From contig JAVHMA010000031.1 in NCBI GenBank assembly GCA_031081715.1, forward strand, positions 1 to 36,681: a DNA stretch of 36,681 nt, in the 5' to 3' direction. The translations under genes were made by a program, and so were the position numbers. Origin of the DNA: Armatimonadota bacterium (lineage in GTDB: Bacteria; Sysuimicrobiota; Sysuimicrobiia; Sysuimicrobiales; Humicultoraceae). A model generated the notes under the pieces. That model worked only from the letters and a program-made list of their open reading frames with translations. It was not told where the DNA came from and searched no databases. Numbering within the stretch: the stretch's first letter is position 1; each line of letters starts with the position of its first letter. Below are positions 1-8,098 of the stretch, piece by piece.

Positions 1-48
1 CGATTCGCGCGCGAAGGCAAGAGACGCAAAGAGCTCCGCGAGGCCGGC

Positions 49-86
49 GTGACATTTTCACGGAACAGATAGGGTGACAAAATCAC
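49..86. promoter_or_regulatory. Pair of 13-bp palindromes, candidate operator
   Basis: Two near-identical dyads lie upstream of the dinB-like gene: GTGACATTTTCAC at 49-61 and GTGACAAAATCAC at 74-86. Each has GTGA/TCAC arms around five bases, and their starts are 25 bp apart. The stretch is much more AT-rich than its surroundings. The half-sites resemble those of CRP/FNR-family regulators, but the centre is five bases instead of six. That this is an operator or promoter for the 144-1412 genes is inference. The rest of 1-143 shows nothing else recognisable. Confidence 0.35.
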
Positions 87-143
87 TGAACGCCGACAGC
101 GGAGAGACCCCGGCATGGCCGCGCGCATGCGTCGGCCTCTACA

Positions 144-659
144 ATGGAGCACATGGACCCCGTCAGGCTCTACGCGTACCTCGAGAAGGCGCGGGACCGG
201 CTGCTGGACTGGATCCGCCCGCTGGACCCGGCGCAGTATGTGCGCGAGTTCCCCTTCGGGAAGCGCACGCTGAGCGCCACGCTCGCGCATATCGCGCTCT
301 CCGAGTGGTTCTATGCGCTCCGGCTGACGCGCAAGACGCCGCCGCCGCGGTCCGGGTGGCCGCTCGACGAGGACCGGCCGCCGCCGTTCGCCGAGCTGGA
401 GGCCGTCTGGCTGGCGCAGGCGCGCCGCACGCGGGCCGCGATCGCCGGTGTCGAGGACTGGAGCCGGGAGCTGGAGTACACGGTCCGGTGGGACGGCACG
501 CCGGTGGTCATCACGGTCAGTCCGGGAGACATCTTCTCGCAGCTTCTGATCCACGAGGCGCACCACCGCGCGCAGGCGATGGCGATGCTGCGCCAGCTCG
601 GCGTCGCGGCCGAGGACCTCGACTACAACGTCCTCATGTACCGGCGGCGGGACGCATAG
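144..659 (+). CDS. DinB/YfiT-like putative metalloenzyme
   Basis: This 171-residue protein fits the DinB four-helix-bundle superfamily, whose members bind a divalent metal through three histidines and often act as thiol-dependent transferases or remain uncharacterised. His49 in LAHIALSEW on one helix and the pair His137/His141 in IHEAHHRAQAMAML near the C-terminus have the usual spacing. Length is typical. It begins at ATG 144; a second in-frame ATG nine bases later is equally possible. It stops three bases before lgt, so the two are probably co-transcribed. The substrate cannot be told from sequence, and there is no sign of a link to the SOS response, from which the family takes its name. 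Confidence 0.8.
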   Translation: MEHMDPVRLYAYLEKARDRLLDWIRPLDPAQYVREFPFGKRTLSATLAHIALSEWFYALRLTRKTPPPRSGWPLDEDRPPPFAELEAVWLAQARRTRAAIAGVEDWSRELEYTVRWDGTPVVITVSPGDIFSQLLIHEAHHRAQAMAMLRQLGVAAEDLDYNVLMYRRRDA

Positions 660-662
660 GCC

Positions 663-1412
663 GTGGCCATGGACCCCGTCCTCATCCAGCTCGGCCCGCT
701 CGCGATCCGCTGGTACGGCGTGCTGCTCGCGGCGACCATCGGCCTCGCCATCGTCGTCGCCTACCGCCTGGGCCCGCGCCTGGGTGTGCCCGCCGCGGTG
801 GTGGACCGGACCGCCGTGACTTGTGCCGTCGCCGCGCTGGTCGGTGCGCGGATCGGCTACGTCGTCTCGCACCCCGGCCAGTTTTCTACGCTCCTCGACG
901 TCGTGCGCGTGGACCAGGGCGGGCTCTCCTCGCACGGCGCGCTGGCGGCCGGGCTGCTCTATGTGACGTGGGCCGCGCGGCGCGCGGGAATCTCGGTCTG
1001 GGCCTTCGCGGACGCGTTCGTGTGGGCGGTCCCCATCGGCAACGTGCTCGTGCGCATCGGGAACTTCATCAACGGCGAGCTCTACGGCGACCCCACGTCG
1101 CTGCCCTGGGGCGTGCGGTTCGCCACCGCGCCGGACGTCCCGCGCCACCCCCTGCAGCTCTACGAGGCGGCGCTGGCGGTCGCGATTTTGCTCTACGCCC
1201 GCCGTGTGGCTGCGCGGCGGCGGTTTGCGGGGGAAGTCTTCTGGACGATCGTGGTCGCGACCTCGCTCGGCCGCCTGGCCTTCGACGCCCTGCGCAGCGA
1301 CGTCCGCGTGCTGGGACCGCTGGCACTGGGGCAGGTCCCGGCGCTGATCCTGGTGGTCTGGGGCGCCTGGGCGCTATGGCAGGGCGCGCGGCACCCGCCG
1401 CAGGCATCGTGA
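663..1412 (+). CDS. lgt: Prolipoprotein diacylglyceryl transferase
   Basis: Lgt transfers diacylglycerol from phosphatidylglycerol to the lipobox cysteine of prolipoproteins in the cytoplasmic membrane, the first step of lipoprotein maturation. The 249-residue protein has several hydrophobic segments, the His91-Gly pair of the catalytic region (SSHGAL), the family signature around residues 131-142 (RIGNFINGELYG) and the later HPLQLYEA segment. Length is slightly short but normal for compact Lgt proteins. The reading frame opens at GTG 663, with ATG 669 as an alternative. It is adjacent to the DinB-like gene and converges on the DUF3054 gene with a 30-bp gap in which no clear terminator hairpin is visible. 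Confidence 0.93.
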   Translation: MAMDPVLIQLGPLAIRWYGVLLAATIGLAIVVAYRLGPRLGVPAAVVDRTAVTCAVAALVGARIGYVVSHPGQFSTLLDVVRVDQGGLSSHGALAAGLLYVTWAARRAGISVWAFADAFVWAVPIGNVLVRIGNFINGELYGDPTSLPWGVRFATAPDVPRHPLQLYEAALAVAILLYARRVAARRRFAGEVFWTIVVATSLGRLAFDALRSDVRVLGPLALGQVPALILVVWGAWALWQGARHPPQAS

Positions 1413-1442
1413 CCCCGATCTCCGAAAACGCCGGGCCTGGCC

Positions 1443-1874
1443 TCACGCGGGCCGCGGACCGCGGCGTCCGACACGCAGCGCCATCGCGACCGCGCGCCAG
1501 ACGAGCAGGCAGACGAGCGTCAGCCCCAGCGCCACGCCCACGAAGATCAGGAAGCTCGGGCCGAAGGGCCGGCCGAGCCAGAGCTGCCTTAGTGCCAGCC
1601 CCGCCGGCACCGCGACCAGCCAGGTGAGCAAAAACCGCGCCGCGGCCGGGCGCCGGTAGGTACCGAGCACGCGGGCGGCGGCGAACCAGGCCAGCCATAG
1701 CGGCACGGCGGTGCGCAAGACCTCCCCGGGGCCGGGCGCGATGTTGTGGAACCGCAGCCCGAGCACGGTGAAGACCAGCAGGCTCGCCGCGTCACCGTAG
1801 GCCAGCCAGGGTGCCGCGGGCCGGAGGCGGCCGCGCAGTACCGGCTTGGCGGGCCCCGCGTGGGCGTCGGACAT
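1443..1874 (-). CDS. DUF3054-type membrane protein
   Basis: This 143-residue protein has about four hydrophobic segments. Features of the DUF3054 family are an N-terminal YGDAASLLVFTVLGLRFHN segment followed by PLWLAWFAAARVLGTYRRP and a central paired-helix hairpin. No biochemical function is established for this family. It starts two bases after the nuoN stop codon and is the last gene of the nuo transcription unit, so it should be co-expressed with complex I. Whether it has anything to do with the complex is unknown; in other genomes I know the family mostly as a stand-alone membrane protein. Confidence is good for the family and nil for function. Confidence 0.75.
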   Translation of the reverse strand: MSDAHAGPAKPVLRGRLRPAAPWLAYGDAASLLVFTVLGLRFHNIAPGPGEVLRTAVPLWLAWFAAARVLGTYRRPAAARFLLTWLVAVPAGLALRQLWLGRPFGPSFLIFVGVALGLTLVCLLVWRAVAMALRVGRRGPRPA

Positions 1875-1876
1875 CG

Positions 1877-3400
1877 TCAGCGCAGCAGCGCCGCCACCTG
1901 CGCGCCGAGCGCGGCGACGGTAGACGGCAGAATGCCCGTCTGGATGACGGCCGCAGCGGCGACCAGGACCGCCAGGTTCAGCAGCGGGCTGGCGTGAAGC
2001 CGCACGGCCGCGCCCGCTGTACCGCTACCGGGGGCGATCGCTGTTGCGTCGGCGTGGACGACCCCGGACCGCTGCGCCGGTGTGACGCCGGCTGAGGGGG
2101 CCGGCGAGAACATGACGTAGGCGACGCGCAGGTAATAGTACACCGAGACCACGCTGGTCAGGAACCCGACCAGCGCCAGGATCACGCCCGGCAGTCCGGC
2201 GTCCGCCGCAGCCAGGAAGACCCCGAGCTTCGCCATGAACCCACCGGTGGGCGGCAGCCCGGCGAGCGAGACCATGAATAGCCCGCCGGCGACGGCGAGC
2301 AGCGGTGCGCGCGCCGAGAGTCCGGCGTAGTCGTCGATCCGGTCGGCCTCAGCGCCGCCGCGCTCCAGCGCGATCGCCACGGCGAACGCCCCGGTGCCCA
2401 TCGCCGCGTAGACCAGCAGGTAGGTGATGACCGCGCCGACCGCCTGGGGGGTCCCGACCGCGACGCCGACGAGCAGGTAGCCGGCGTGCGCGATGCTCGA
2501 GTACGCCAGCATGCGCTTGTAGCTGGTCTGCAGCAGGGCGGCCAGGTTGCCGACGACCATCGTCAGCACGGCCAGCGCGCCGAGCAGCGCGCTCCAGTGC
2601 AGCGCGAGCGCGCCGAGCGTCATGGGGAAGACGCGCACGAGCGCAACGAACGCGCCGATCTTGGCCACCACCGACATGAACGCGGCCGCCGGGAACGGTG
2701 CGCCCTCGTAGACATCGGGCGCCCACGTGTGGAACGGCACCAGCGCCGCCTTGAACCCCAGCCCGATCACGAGCAGGCCCACGCCGGCCGCGGCGCTGGC
2801 GGAGACCGGCTGCGCCGAAAACGCCGCGCCGATCTCGGGCAGGCGCGTGGTGCCGGTCGTCCCGTAGACGAGCGCCACGCCATAGAGAAAGAACGCGCTG
2901 GCGAACGCGCCGAGCAGGAAGTACTTTATGCCCGCCTCTTGCGAGCGGACGCTGCCGCGCCCGGTCGCGGCCAGCACGTACAGCGGCACCGAGAGGGTCT
3001 CCAGCGCCAGGAACAACAGCAGCAGGTCGCGGCTCGCGGCCATGAGCATGGCCCCGAGCCCGGCGACCAGCACCAGGAAGTAGTACTCCCCTCGGTCCAG
3101 CCCGCCCCGGCGCAGGTACTCCGGCGCGACCAGGAGACCGAGCGCGGTCGCCGCCAGCGCGAGCGTCTGACCCGCGCGCGTCAGGCCGTCGCGGACGTAG
3201 GTGCCCGCGAACCCCACCCCATCGGGCAGGCCCAGGCCGAGCCACGCCGCGGCCACTGCGCCCGCCACAGCGGCGACGACCAGGAGCCCGCGGCGTGCGG
3301 GCGGCAGCCACAGGTCGGCCAGCAGCACGACCATCGCCACGGCCAGCACGACGAGTTCGGGCGCGAGGAGGCCGAGCGGCACGGGCGGGATACTGGTCAT
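1877..3400 (-). CDS. nuoN: NADH-quinone oxidoreductase subunit N
   Basis: This is one of the three antiporter-like proton-pumping subunits in the membrane arm of complex I. The 507-residue protein has about 14 hydrophobic segments. It carries the conserved membrane glutamate in LLLLFLALETLSVPLYVLAA, the lysine-containing helix GIKYFLLGAFASAFF and the broken-helix region KAALVPFHTWAPDVYEGAP. The ATG at 3400 overlaps the nuoM stop as ATGA. The frame is open a further 285 bases upstream, but that part is arginine-rich shadow of nuoM. One oddity is a roughly 35-residue polar Ser/Ala/Gly-rich insertion before the last hydrophobic segments, in a presumed loop. Confidence 0.97.
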   Translation of the reverse strand: MTSIPPVPLGLLAPELVVLAVAMVVLLADLWLPPARRGLLVVAAVAGAVAAAWLGLGLPDGVGFAGTYVRDGLTRAGQTLALAATALGLLVAPEYLRRGGLDRGEYYFLVLVAGLGAMLMAASRDLLLLFLALETLSVPLYVLAATGRGSVRSQEAGIKYFLLGAFASAFFLYGVALVYGTTGTTRLPEIGAAFSAQPVSASAAAGVGLLVIGLGFKAALVPFHTWAPDVYEGAPFPAAAFMSVVAKIGAFVALVRVFPMTLGALALHWSALLGALAVLTMVVGNLAALLQTSYKRMLAYSSIAHAGYLLVGVAVGTPQAVGAVITYLLVYAAMGTGAFAVAIALERGGAEADRIDDYAGLSARAPLLAVAGGLFMVSLAGLPPTGGFMAKLGVFLAAADAGLPGVILALVGFLTSVVSVYYYLRVAYVMFSPAPSAGVTPAQRSGVVHADATAIAPGSGTAGAAVRLHASPLLNLAVLVAAAAVIQTGILPSTVAALGAQVAALLR

Positions 3401-4908
3401 CGCGGCTCCCTGGCCTGGGGGACGATGCGCTGCTGTGCCGGGCGCTCCAGACGGTCCAGCGCCGCGCGGACTGCCGCCTCCGAGCGGTCGAGGAGCGGCC
3501 GCGGGTACAGCCCGATGGCGAAGATCAGCGCGACGAGCGGCGCGAACGCCAGCAGCTCGCGCGGGGTGATCTCGGTGAGCCGCTCCGGGTGCCGCGCGGT
3601 CGCCGGGCCGTGCATCACCTGCTGGTAGGCCCACAACAGGTAGACCGCGGACAGGATCACCCCGAGGACGCCCAGCGCGGCCCACCAGGCCGACACACGG
3701 AAGGCGCCCAGCAGGATCAGGAACTCACCGACGAACCCGTTCGTGCCCGGCAGCGCGGCCGACGAGAGCAACACGATCGTGAAGAGCGCGGCGAACCGCG
3801 GCATCCGCGCCGCGACCCCGCCGTAGTCGGCGAGCTCCCGCGTGTGCGTGCGGTCGTAGAGCACGCCCACGATCATGAAGAGCGCACCGGTGCTGATCCC
3901 ATGGTTCACCATCTGGAGCAGGCTGCCCTGGAACCCCTGCTCGTTGAGCGCGGCGATGCCGAGCATGACGAAGCCCAGGTGGCTCACGCTGGAGAACGCG
4001 ATCAGCCTCTTGAAGTCGGTCTGCGCCCACGACACCGCGGCGCCGTAGACGATGCCGACGATCGCCAGCGCGGCCAGCAGCGGCGCGGCGGCGACCAGGG
4101 CCTCGGGGAACAGCATCGGTCCGAACCGGACGAACCCGTAGGTGCCCATCTTCAGCAGCACGGCCGCCAGGATGACGCTCCCCGCGGTCGGCGCCTCGGT
4201 GTGCGCGTCGGGCAGCCAGGTGTGTAGTGGCCAGACGGGCACTTTCACCGCGAACGCGAGCGCAAACGCCGCGAAGAGCCACCCCTGCACGCCGGCGTCC
4301 AGCCGGACCTCCGCCAGACGCTGCAGGTCGAACGTCCGCTCGCCGAGCTGCCCGGCCGCTAGCGCGTGCAGGACCAGGATCGCCACCAGCATGAGCACGC
4401 TCGCCGCCATGGTATAGAGGAAGAACTTGATCGCGGCGTAGCGGCGGTTGGGCCCGCCCCAGACCCCGATCAGGAACGCCATCGGGATCAGCACCGCTTC
4501 CCAGAAGACGTAGAACAACACCAGGTCCAGGCTGAGGAACGTGCCGAGCACCGCGGTCTGCAGCCCCAGCATGGCGATCGTGTACGCCTTGACCCGCTCG
4601 GTGATCGAGCCCCACGAGCCCAGGAGCGCCACCGGGAAGATCACGGCCACCAGGCCGACGAGCAGGAGCGAGATCCCGTCCACGCCCACCGCGTAGCCGA
4701 CCCCCAGCCCCGGGATCCAGGCGGCGCGCTCCACGAGCTGCAGGCCGCCGGAGGAGGCGTCGAACGCGCCGACCACCCGCGCCGCGAGCACGGCCGCCGC
4801 CAGCGAGACCAGCAGGCCCAGCCAGCGAACGGTGTCGGGCCGGCCGCGCGGGATCAACGCGACCAGCAGCGCGCCGACCAGCGGCAGGAAGATGAGCTGC
4901 GTCAGCAT
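3397..4908 (-). CDS. nuoM: NADH-quinone oxidoreductase subunit M
   Basis: This antiporter-like proton-translocating subunit of the complex I membrane arm is 503 residues, the usual NuoM length, with about 14 transmembrane helices. Key features are the conserved glutamate in LVLFYVFWEAVLIPMAFLIG, the helix AAIKFFLYTMAASVL with its buried lysine, and the family motif KVPVWPLHTWLPDAHTEAPT followed by ILAAVLLKMGTYG. It starts at ATG 4908, nine bases after nuoL, and overlaps nuoN by four bases (ATGA), which suggests translational coupling. I see no missing residues in the proton path motifs. Confidence 0.97.
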   Translation of the reverse strand: MLTQLIFLPLVGALLVALIPRGRPDTVRWLGLLVSLAAAVLAARVVGAFDASSGGLQLVERAAWIPGLGVGYAVGVDGISLLLVGLVAVIFPVALLGSWGSITERVKAYTIAMLGLQTAVLGTFLSLDLVLFYVFWEAVLIPMAFLIGVWGGPNRRYAAIKFFLYTMAASVLMLVAILVLHALAAGQLGERTFDLQRLAEVRLDAGVQGWLFAAFALAFAVKVPVWPLHTWLPDAHTEAPTAGSVILAAVLLKMGTYGFVRFGPMLFPEALVAAAPLLAALAIVGIVYGAAVSWAQTDFKRLIAFSSVSHLGFVMLGIAALNEQGFQGSLLQMVNHGISTGALFMIVGVLYDRTHTRELADYGGVAARMPRFAALFTIVLLSSAALPGTNGFVGEFLILLGAFRVSAWWAALGVLGVILSAVYLLWAYQQVMHGPATARHPERLTEITPRELLAFAPLVALIFAIGLYPRPLLDRSEAAVRAALDRLERPAQQRIVPQAREPR

Positions 4909-4917
4909 CGCCCCCGC

Positions 4918-6804
4918 CTACCTCAGCATCCAGAACACCAGGATGAGCACGGTGCCGGCCAGCACGCCTAGCGCGTACTGGCGGGCGTAGCCGGTCTGCC
5001 ACCGCCGTACGTCCGCGCCCAACCGCGCCAGCCCACGGCCTACCCCATTCACCAGCGCGTCGATCGCGCCGAGGTCCACCGGGCCGGCGAGCCACCGCCC
5101 CAGCGCCCGCGCCGGCCGTAGCAGCGCGGCCTCGTAGAGGGCGTCAATGTACCAGCGCTGCTCGAGGACGCCGCCGAGTGCGCCCAGCGCCGGGTCGCGC
5201 CGGCCGCGGTGCAGCGTCCAGCCGAGCGCGACACCGGCCGCGGCCACGGCGACCGAGAGGACCATCAGCGGGCCCGCGGGCGCGTGCACCCCGGCGAGCG
5301 CGCCGTCCGGGTGCGGCAGCGCTGGCTCCAGGAAGCGCAGCAGCGGCTCGCCGGCCGCGCGGGCGCCGAGGCCCCCCCCGGCCACCGAGAGCACCGCGAG
5401 CAGCGCCATCGGCCAGAGCATCACCGGCGGCGCCTCGTGCGGCCGGGCCCCGGGTTCGGCCGGGCGCCCCGAGAAGGTGAGCAGCGCCGCGCGCGTGATG
5501 TAGACCGCGGTCACGAAGGCCGTCAGCAGCCCGAGCAGGTACGGCAGGTAGTTGCCCGTGGCCATCCCGAGCGCGAACGCGTGCTCGAGGATCAAATCCT
5601 TGCTGAAGAATCCGGCAAACGGCGGCACCCCGGCGAGCGCCAGCCCGCCAACGACGAACCCCAGCGCCGTCTGCCGCAGCGGCCGCGCCAGGCCGCCGAG
5701 CCGCCGCACGTCGATGACGTCGTGCATCGCGTGCATGACGCTGCCCGCCGCCAGGAAGAGCAGCGCCTTGAAGAACGCGTGGGTCACCAGGTGGAACATG
5801 CCGGCGGCGGGCGCGAACGCGCCCATCGCCACGAACATATAGCCGAGCTGGCTGATCGTGGAATACGCCAGCACGCGCTTGAGGTCATGCTGACGGAGCG
5901 CGACGGTAGCGGCGAAGAACGCGGTCAAGGCGCCAAGGACCGCGACGACGGCCATCGCCCCCGGCGTCGCCAGGAACAGCCCGCCCAGCCGCGCGATCAG
6001 GAAGACCCCGGCGGTGACCATCGTGGCGGCATGGATGAGGGCGGAGACCGGCGTGGGGCCCTCCATCGCGTCGGGCAGCCACACGTGGAGCGGAATCTGC
6101 GCCGACTTGCCGGTGGCGCCCGCGAACAGCAGCAGCGCCGCGGCCAGACGTACGCCGCCGGGCAACGCGGAGGCGGCCTCGCCGACCTTCAGGATGTCCA
6201 GGCTGCCCACACTGGTGAACAGGAGGAAGAGGCCCAGCAGGAACGCTGCGTCACCCACGCGGTTGGTGACGAAGGCCTTGCGGCCCGCGGTGGCCGCCGC
6301 CGGCCGGTCGAACCAGAACCCGATGAGCAGGTACGAGCAGACGCCCACGAGTTCCCAGCCGACGAACAGCACCAGCAGGTTGCCCGCGGTCACCAGCAGC
6401 AGCATCGCAAAGACGAACAGGTTCAGGTAGGCGAAGAATCGCGCGGGATGCGGGTCGCCTGCCATGTACCCGATCGCGTACACGTGGATCAGGAACCCGA
6501 CCCCGCTCACCACCAGCGCCATGGTGAGCGCGAGCGGGTCCACCAGCAGACTGGCGTCCACCACGAGCGCCCCCGCACCGAACCAGGCGCCCAGCGGCAC
6601 CGGGATCGGGCCCGCCTCCGGGCCGAGCGCGCGGTAGGCGGCGAGCAGCCCGAGTGCCGTGGCGAAGCTTCCGGCCACCGCCGCCGACCCGATCAGGCCG
6701 GGGCCGATGCGCCCGAGGCGCCGGCCCAGCAGGCCGTTCGCGAGCCAGCCGGCCAGTGGCCACGCCAGCAGCAGCAGTACGCCCGCGGGCGCCAGCCCCT
6801 CCAC
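4918..6804 (-). CDS. nuoL: NADH-quinone oxidoreductase subunit L
   Basis: This is the distal antiporter-like pump subunit, 628 residues, with the long amphipathic lateral helix and final anchoring helix expected in the last 90 residues. Visible markers are the membrane glutamate in LLVLFVGWELVGVCSYLLIG, the GRKAFVTNRVGDAAFLLGLF helix, the QIPLHVWLPDAMEGPTPVSA broken-helix motif, and HDLKRVLAYSTISQLGYMF. Translation starts at GTG 6804, one base after the nuoK stop. The C-terminal end reads into nuoM with a nine-base gap. No truncation or frameshift is visible. Confidence 0.97.
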   Translation of the reverse strand: MEGLAPAGVLLLLAWPLAGWLANGLLGRRLGRIGPGLIGSAAVAGSFATALGLLAAYRALGPEAGPIPVPLGAWFGAGALVVDASLLVDPLALTMALVVSGVGFLIHVYAIGYMAGDPHPARFFAYLNLFVFAMLLLVTAGNLLVLFVGWELVGVCSYLLIGFWFDRPAAATAGRKAFVTNRVGDAAFLLGLFLLFTSVGSLDILKVGEAASALPGGVRLAAALLLFAGATGKSAQIPLHVWLPDAMEGPTPVSALIHAATMVTAGVFLIARLGGLFLATPGAMAVVAVLGALTAFFAATVALRQHDLKRVLAYSTISQLGYMFVAMGAFAPAAGMFHLVTHAFFKALLFLAAGSVMHAMHDVIDVRRLGGLARPLRQTALGFVVGGLALAGVPPFAGFFSKDLILEHAFALGMATGNYLPYLLGLLTAFVTAVYITRAALLTFSGRPAEPGARPHEAPPVMLWPMALLAVLSVAGGGLGARAAGEPLLRFLEPALPHPDGALAGVHAPAGPLMVLSVAVAAAGVALGWTLHRGRRDPALGALGGVLEQRWYIDALYEAALLRPARALGRWLAGPVDLGAIDALVNGVGRGLARLGADVRRWQTGYARQYALGVLAGTVLILVFWMLR

Positions 6805-6805
6805 C

Positions 6806-7108
6806 CTAGCCTCGCAGCAGGTCCACGTCGTCGATGTCCACGGTCTCGCGCGATCGGAAGATGTCCACGATCAACGCCAGCCCGACGACGACCTCCACCG
6901 CGGCGATCACCAGGACGAAGAAGACGATCACCTGCCCGTCGATGGACAGGTGCTGCCGCGCGAAGGTGACGAACGCCAGGTTGACCGAGTTGAGCATGAG
7001 TTCGACCGACATGAAGATGATGAGGGCGTTGCGGCGCACGAGCACGCCGGCGGCGCCCAGCGTGAAGAGCACCGCGCTCAGCGCCAGGTACGCCGTCGCC
7101 GGGACCAC
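6806..7108 (-). CDS. nuoK: NADH-quinone oxidoreductase subunit K
   Basis: This small three-helix subunit belongs to the E-channel and proton path of complex I. At 100 residues it has exactly the family length. The two conserved membrane glutamates are present, one in [18 protein letters not shown] and one in [18 protein letters not shown]. It starts at GTG 7108, one base after the nuoJ stop, and is followed after one base by nuoL, so it sits in the usual J-K-L order. Confidence 0.97.
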   Translation of the reverse strand: MVPATAYLALSAVLFTLGAAGVLVRRNALIIFMSVELMLNSVNLAFVTFARQHLSIDGQVIVFFVLVIAAVEVVVGLALIVDIFRSRETVDIDDVDLLRG

Positions 7109-7109
7109 G

Positions 7110-7619
7110 CTAGCGACCCTCCCCCCCGGCCGGCGGTCGCCGGCCGAGCAGCACCGCGGCGACGATGCCCACGAGCATGATGACCGCGGCCAGCTCGAAC
7201 GGCAGCAGGTAGCCGGCCAGGAGCGCCGCGCCCACGGCCTGCGCGGTGCCGAACCCCTGGGGCACCGCGGGAAACGGCCGGGCGGCGCCGAGGGCGGCCA
7301 CGAGCAGCGCGGCCAGGTAGCCGGCCGCCACCGCCGCCGCCGCGACGGCCTGCCGGGGCAGCTTGACCGCCGGGCCCTCGCCCGAGCGAACGTTGAGCAG
7401 CATGATGACGAACAAGAACAGGACGACGATCGCGCCGGCGTAGATGATGACCTGGAGCACGGCGACGAACTGAGCCGCCAGCACCAGGTACGTCACGGCG
7501 AGCGATGCCAGCACGATCAGCAGGGCGATCGCGCTGTGCACCGGCTGCCGCGCGGCCACCACCCCGATCCCGCCGGCGACCGCGAGCGCGGCCGCAGGGA
7601 GGAAGACCGCCCACTCCAC
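7110..7619 (-). CDS. nuoJ: NADH-quinone oxidoreductase subunit J
   Basis: This hydrophobic subunit of the complex I membrane arm has 169 residues and five predicted transmembrane helices. The second and third helices carry the typical [20 protein letters not shown] and [20 protein letters not shown] segments; the latter holds the conserved tyrosine-alanine-glycine pi-bulge region. It starts at GTG 7619, one base after the nuoI stop. The last 20 residues are polar and Arg/Gly rich, as is common in this subunit. Confidence 0.95.
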   Translation of the reverse strand: MEWAVFLPAAALAVAGGIGVVAARQPVHSAIALLIVLASLAVTYLVLAAQFVAVLQVIIYAGAIVVLFLFVIMLLNVRSGEGPAVKLPRQAVAAAAVAAGYLAALLVAALGAARPFPAVPQGFGTAQAVGAALLAGYLLPFELAAVIMLVGIVAAVLLGRRPPAGGEGR

Positions 7620-7620
7620 G

Positions 7621-8094
7621 CTACACCTCGCGCCCGGGATCGCGGCCCGATGCGCCCGGATAGGGCTCGGTCAGCATCCCCTTGGTGTAGATCATCGACG
7701 CGCGGGTGTACCCCGCCAGCTCGTAGTCGTGGCCCAGGACGATGGCGCCGGTGGGGCACGCCTCCTCGCAGAAACCGCAAAAGATGCAGCGGAGCATGTT
7801 GATCTGGAACTCCTCGGCGTGCCGCTCGCCCTTGCTCACCTGCCGCTCCGGCGTGTTCTCGGCCGCCTTCACGTAGATCGCCTGCGAAGGGCAGACGATC
7901 ACGCACAGCTCGCAGCCGACGCACCGCTCCAGGCCGTCGGCGTAAAGCGTCAGCCAGTGGCGGCCCTTGAACCGGGCGGCCACGGGCGGCTTCACGTCGG
8001 GGTACGGCGCGGTGACCCGCCGGCGAAACAGGTATCGGCCCGTGATGAGCAGCCCGCGGAGCATGGCGACGGTCTGGCGGAACACCGCGGCCAC
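7621..8094 (-). CDS. nuoI: NADH-quinone oxidoreductase subunit I (2 x 4Fe-4S)
   Basis: NuoI is the hydrophilic-arm subunit carrying clusters N6a and N6b, which pass electrons towards NuoB. The 157-residue protein has two complete ferredoxin motifs. The first is Cys58-x2-Cys61-x2-Cys64-x3-Cys68-Pro and the second Cys103-x2-Cys106-x2-Cys109-x3-Cys113-Pro. The frame opens at GTG 8094; ATG at residue 11 (8064) is an alternative. The N-terminal 30 residues form the amphipathic anchor, followed by a YPDVKPPVAARFKGRH segment typical of the family. It lies between nuoH and nuoJ with gaps of one to four bases. Confidence 0.97.
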   Translation of the reverse strand: MAAVFRQTVAMLRGLLITGRYLFRRRVTAPYPDVKPPVAARFKGRHWLTLYADGLERCVGCELCVIVCPSQAIYVKAAENTPERQVSKGERHAEEFQINMLRCIFCGFCEEACPTGAIVLGHDYELAGYTRASMIYTKGMLTEPYPGASGRDPGREV

Positions 8095-8098
8095 GGTC

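Noticed and set aside
1413-1475. CCGCGG-ACCGCGG hairpin as a terminator between lgt and DUF3054
   Set aside because: It lies inside the DUF3054 coding end, has no T-tract, and such short GC dyads are frequent here.
74-1627. Long plus-strand open frame across dinB-like, lgt and beyond
   Set aside because: Arg/Pro/Gly/Ala-rich low-complexity translation that overlaps two well-supported genes in another frame; a high-GC artefact.
3401-3685. 95-codon N-terminal extension of NuoN
   Set aside because: The extension overlaps nuoM and is Arg/Pro-rich. ATG 3400 gives the family N-terminus and a typical ATGA junction. Similar extensions of NuoH, NuoC, NuoB, the cysteine desulfurase and the Nudix protein were rejected for the same reason.
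5209-6969. 586-codon plus-strand frame opposite nuoL
   Set aside because: Composition is Arg/Gln/Glu/His-rich with no domain, and nuoL on the other strand is fully supported by motifs. The same applies to frames opposite nuoH, nuoG and nuoF.
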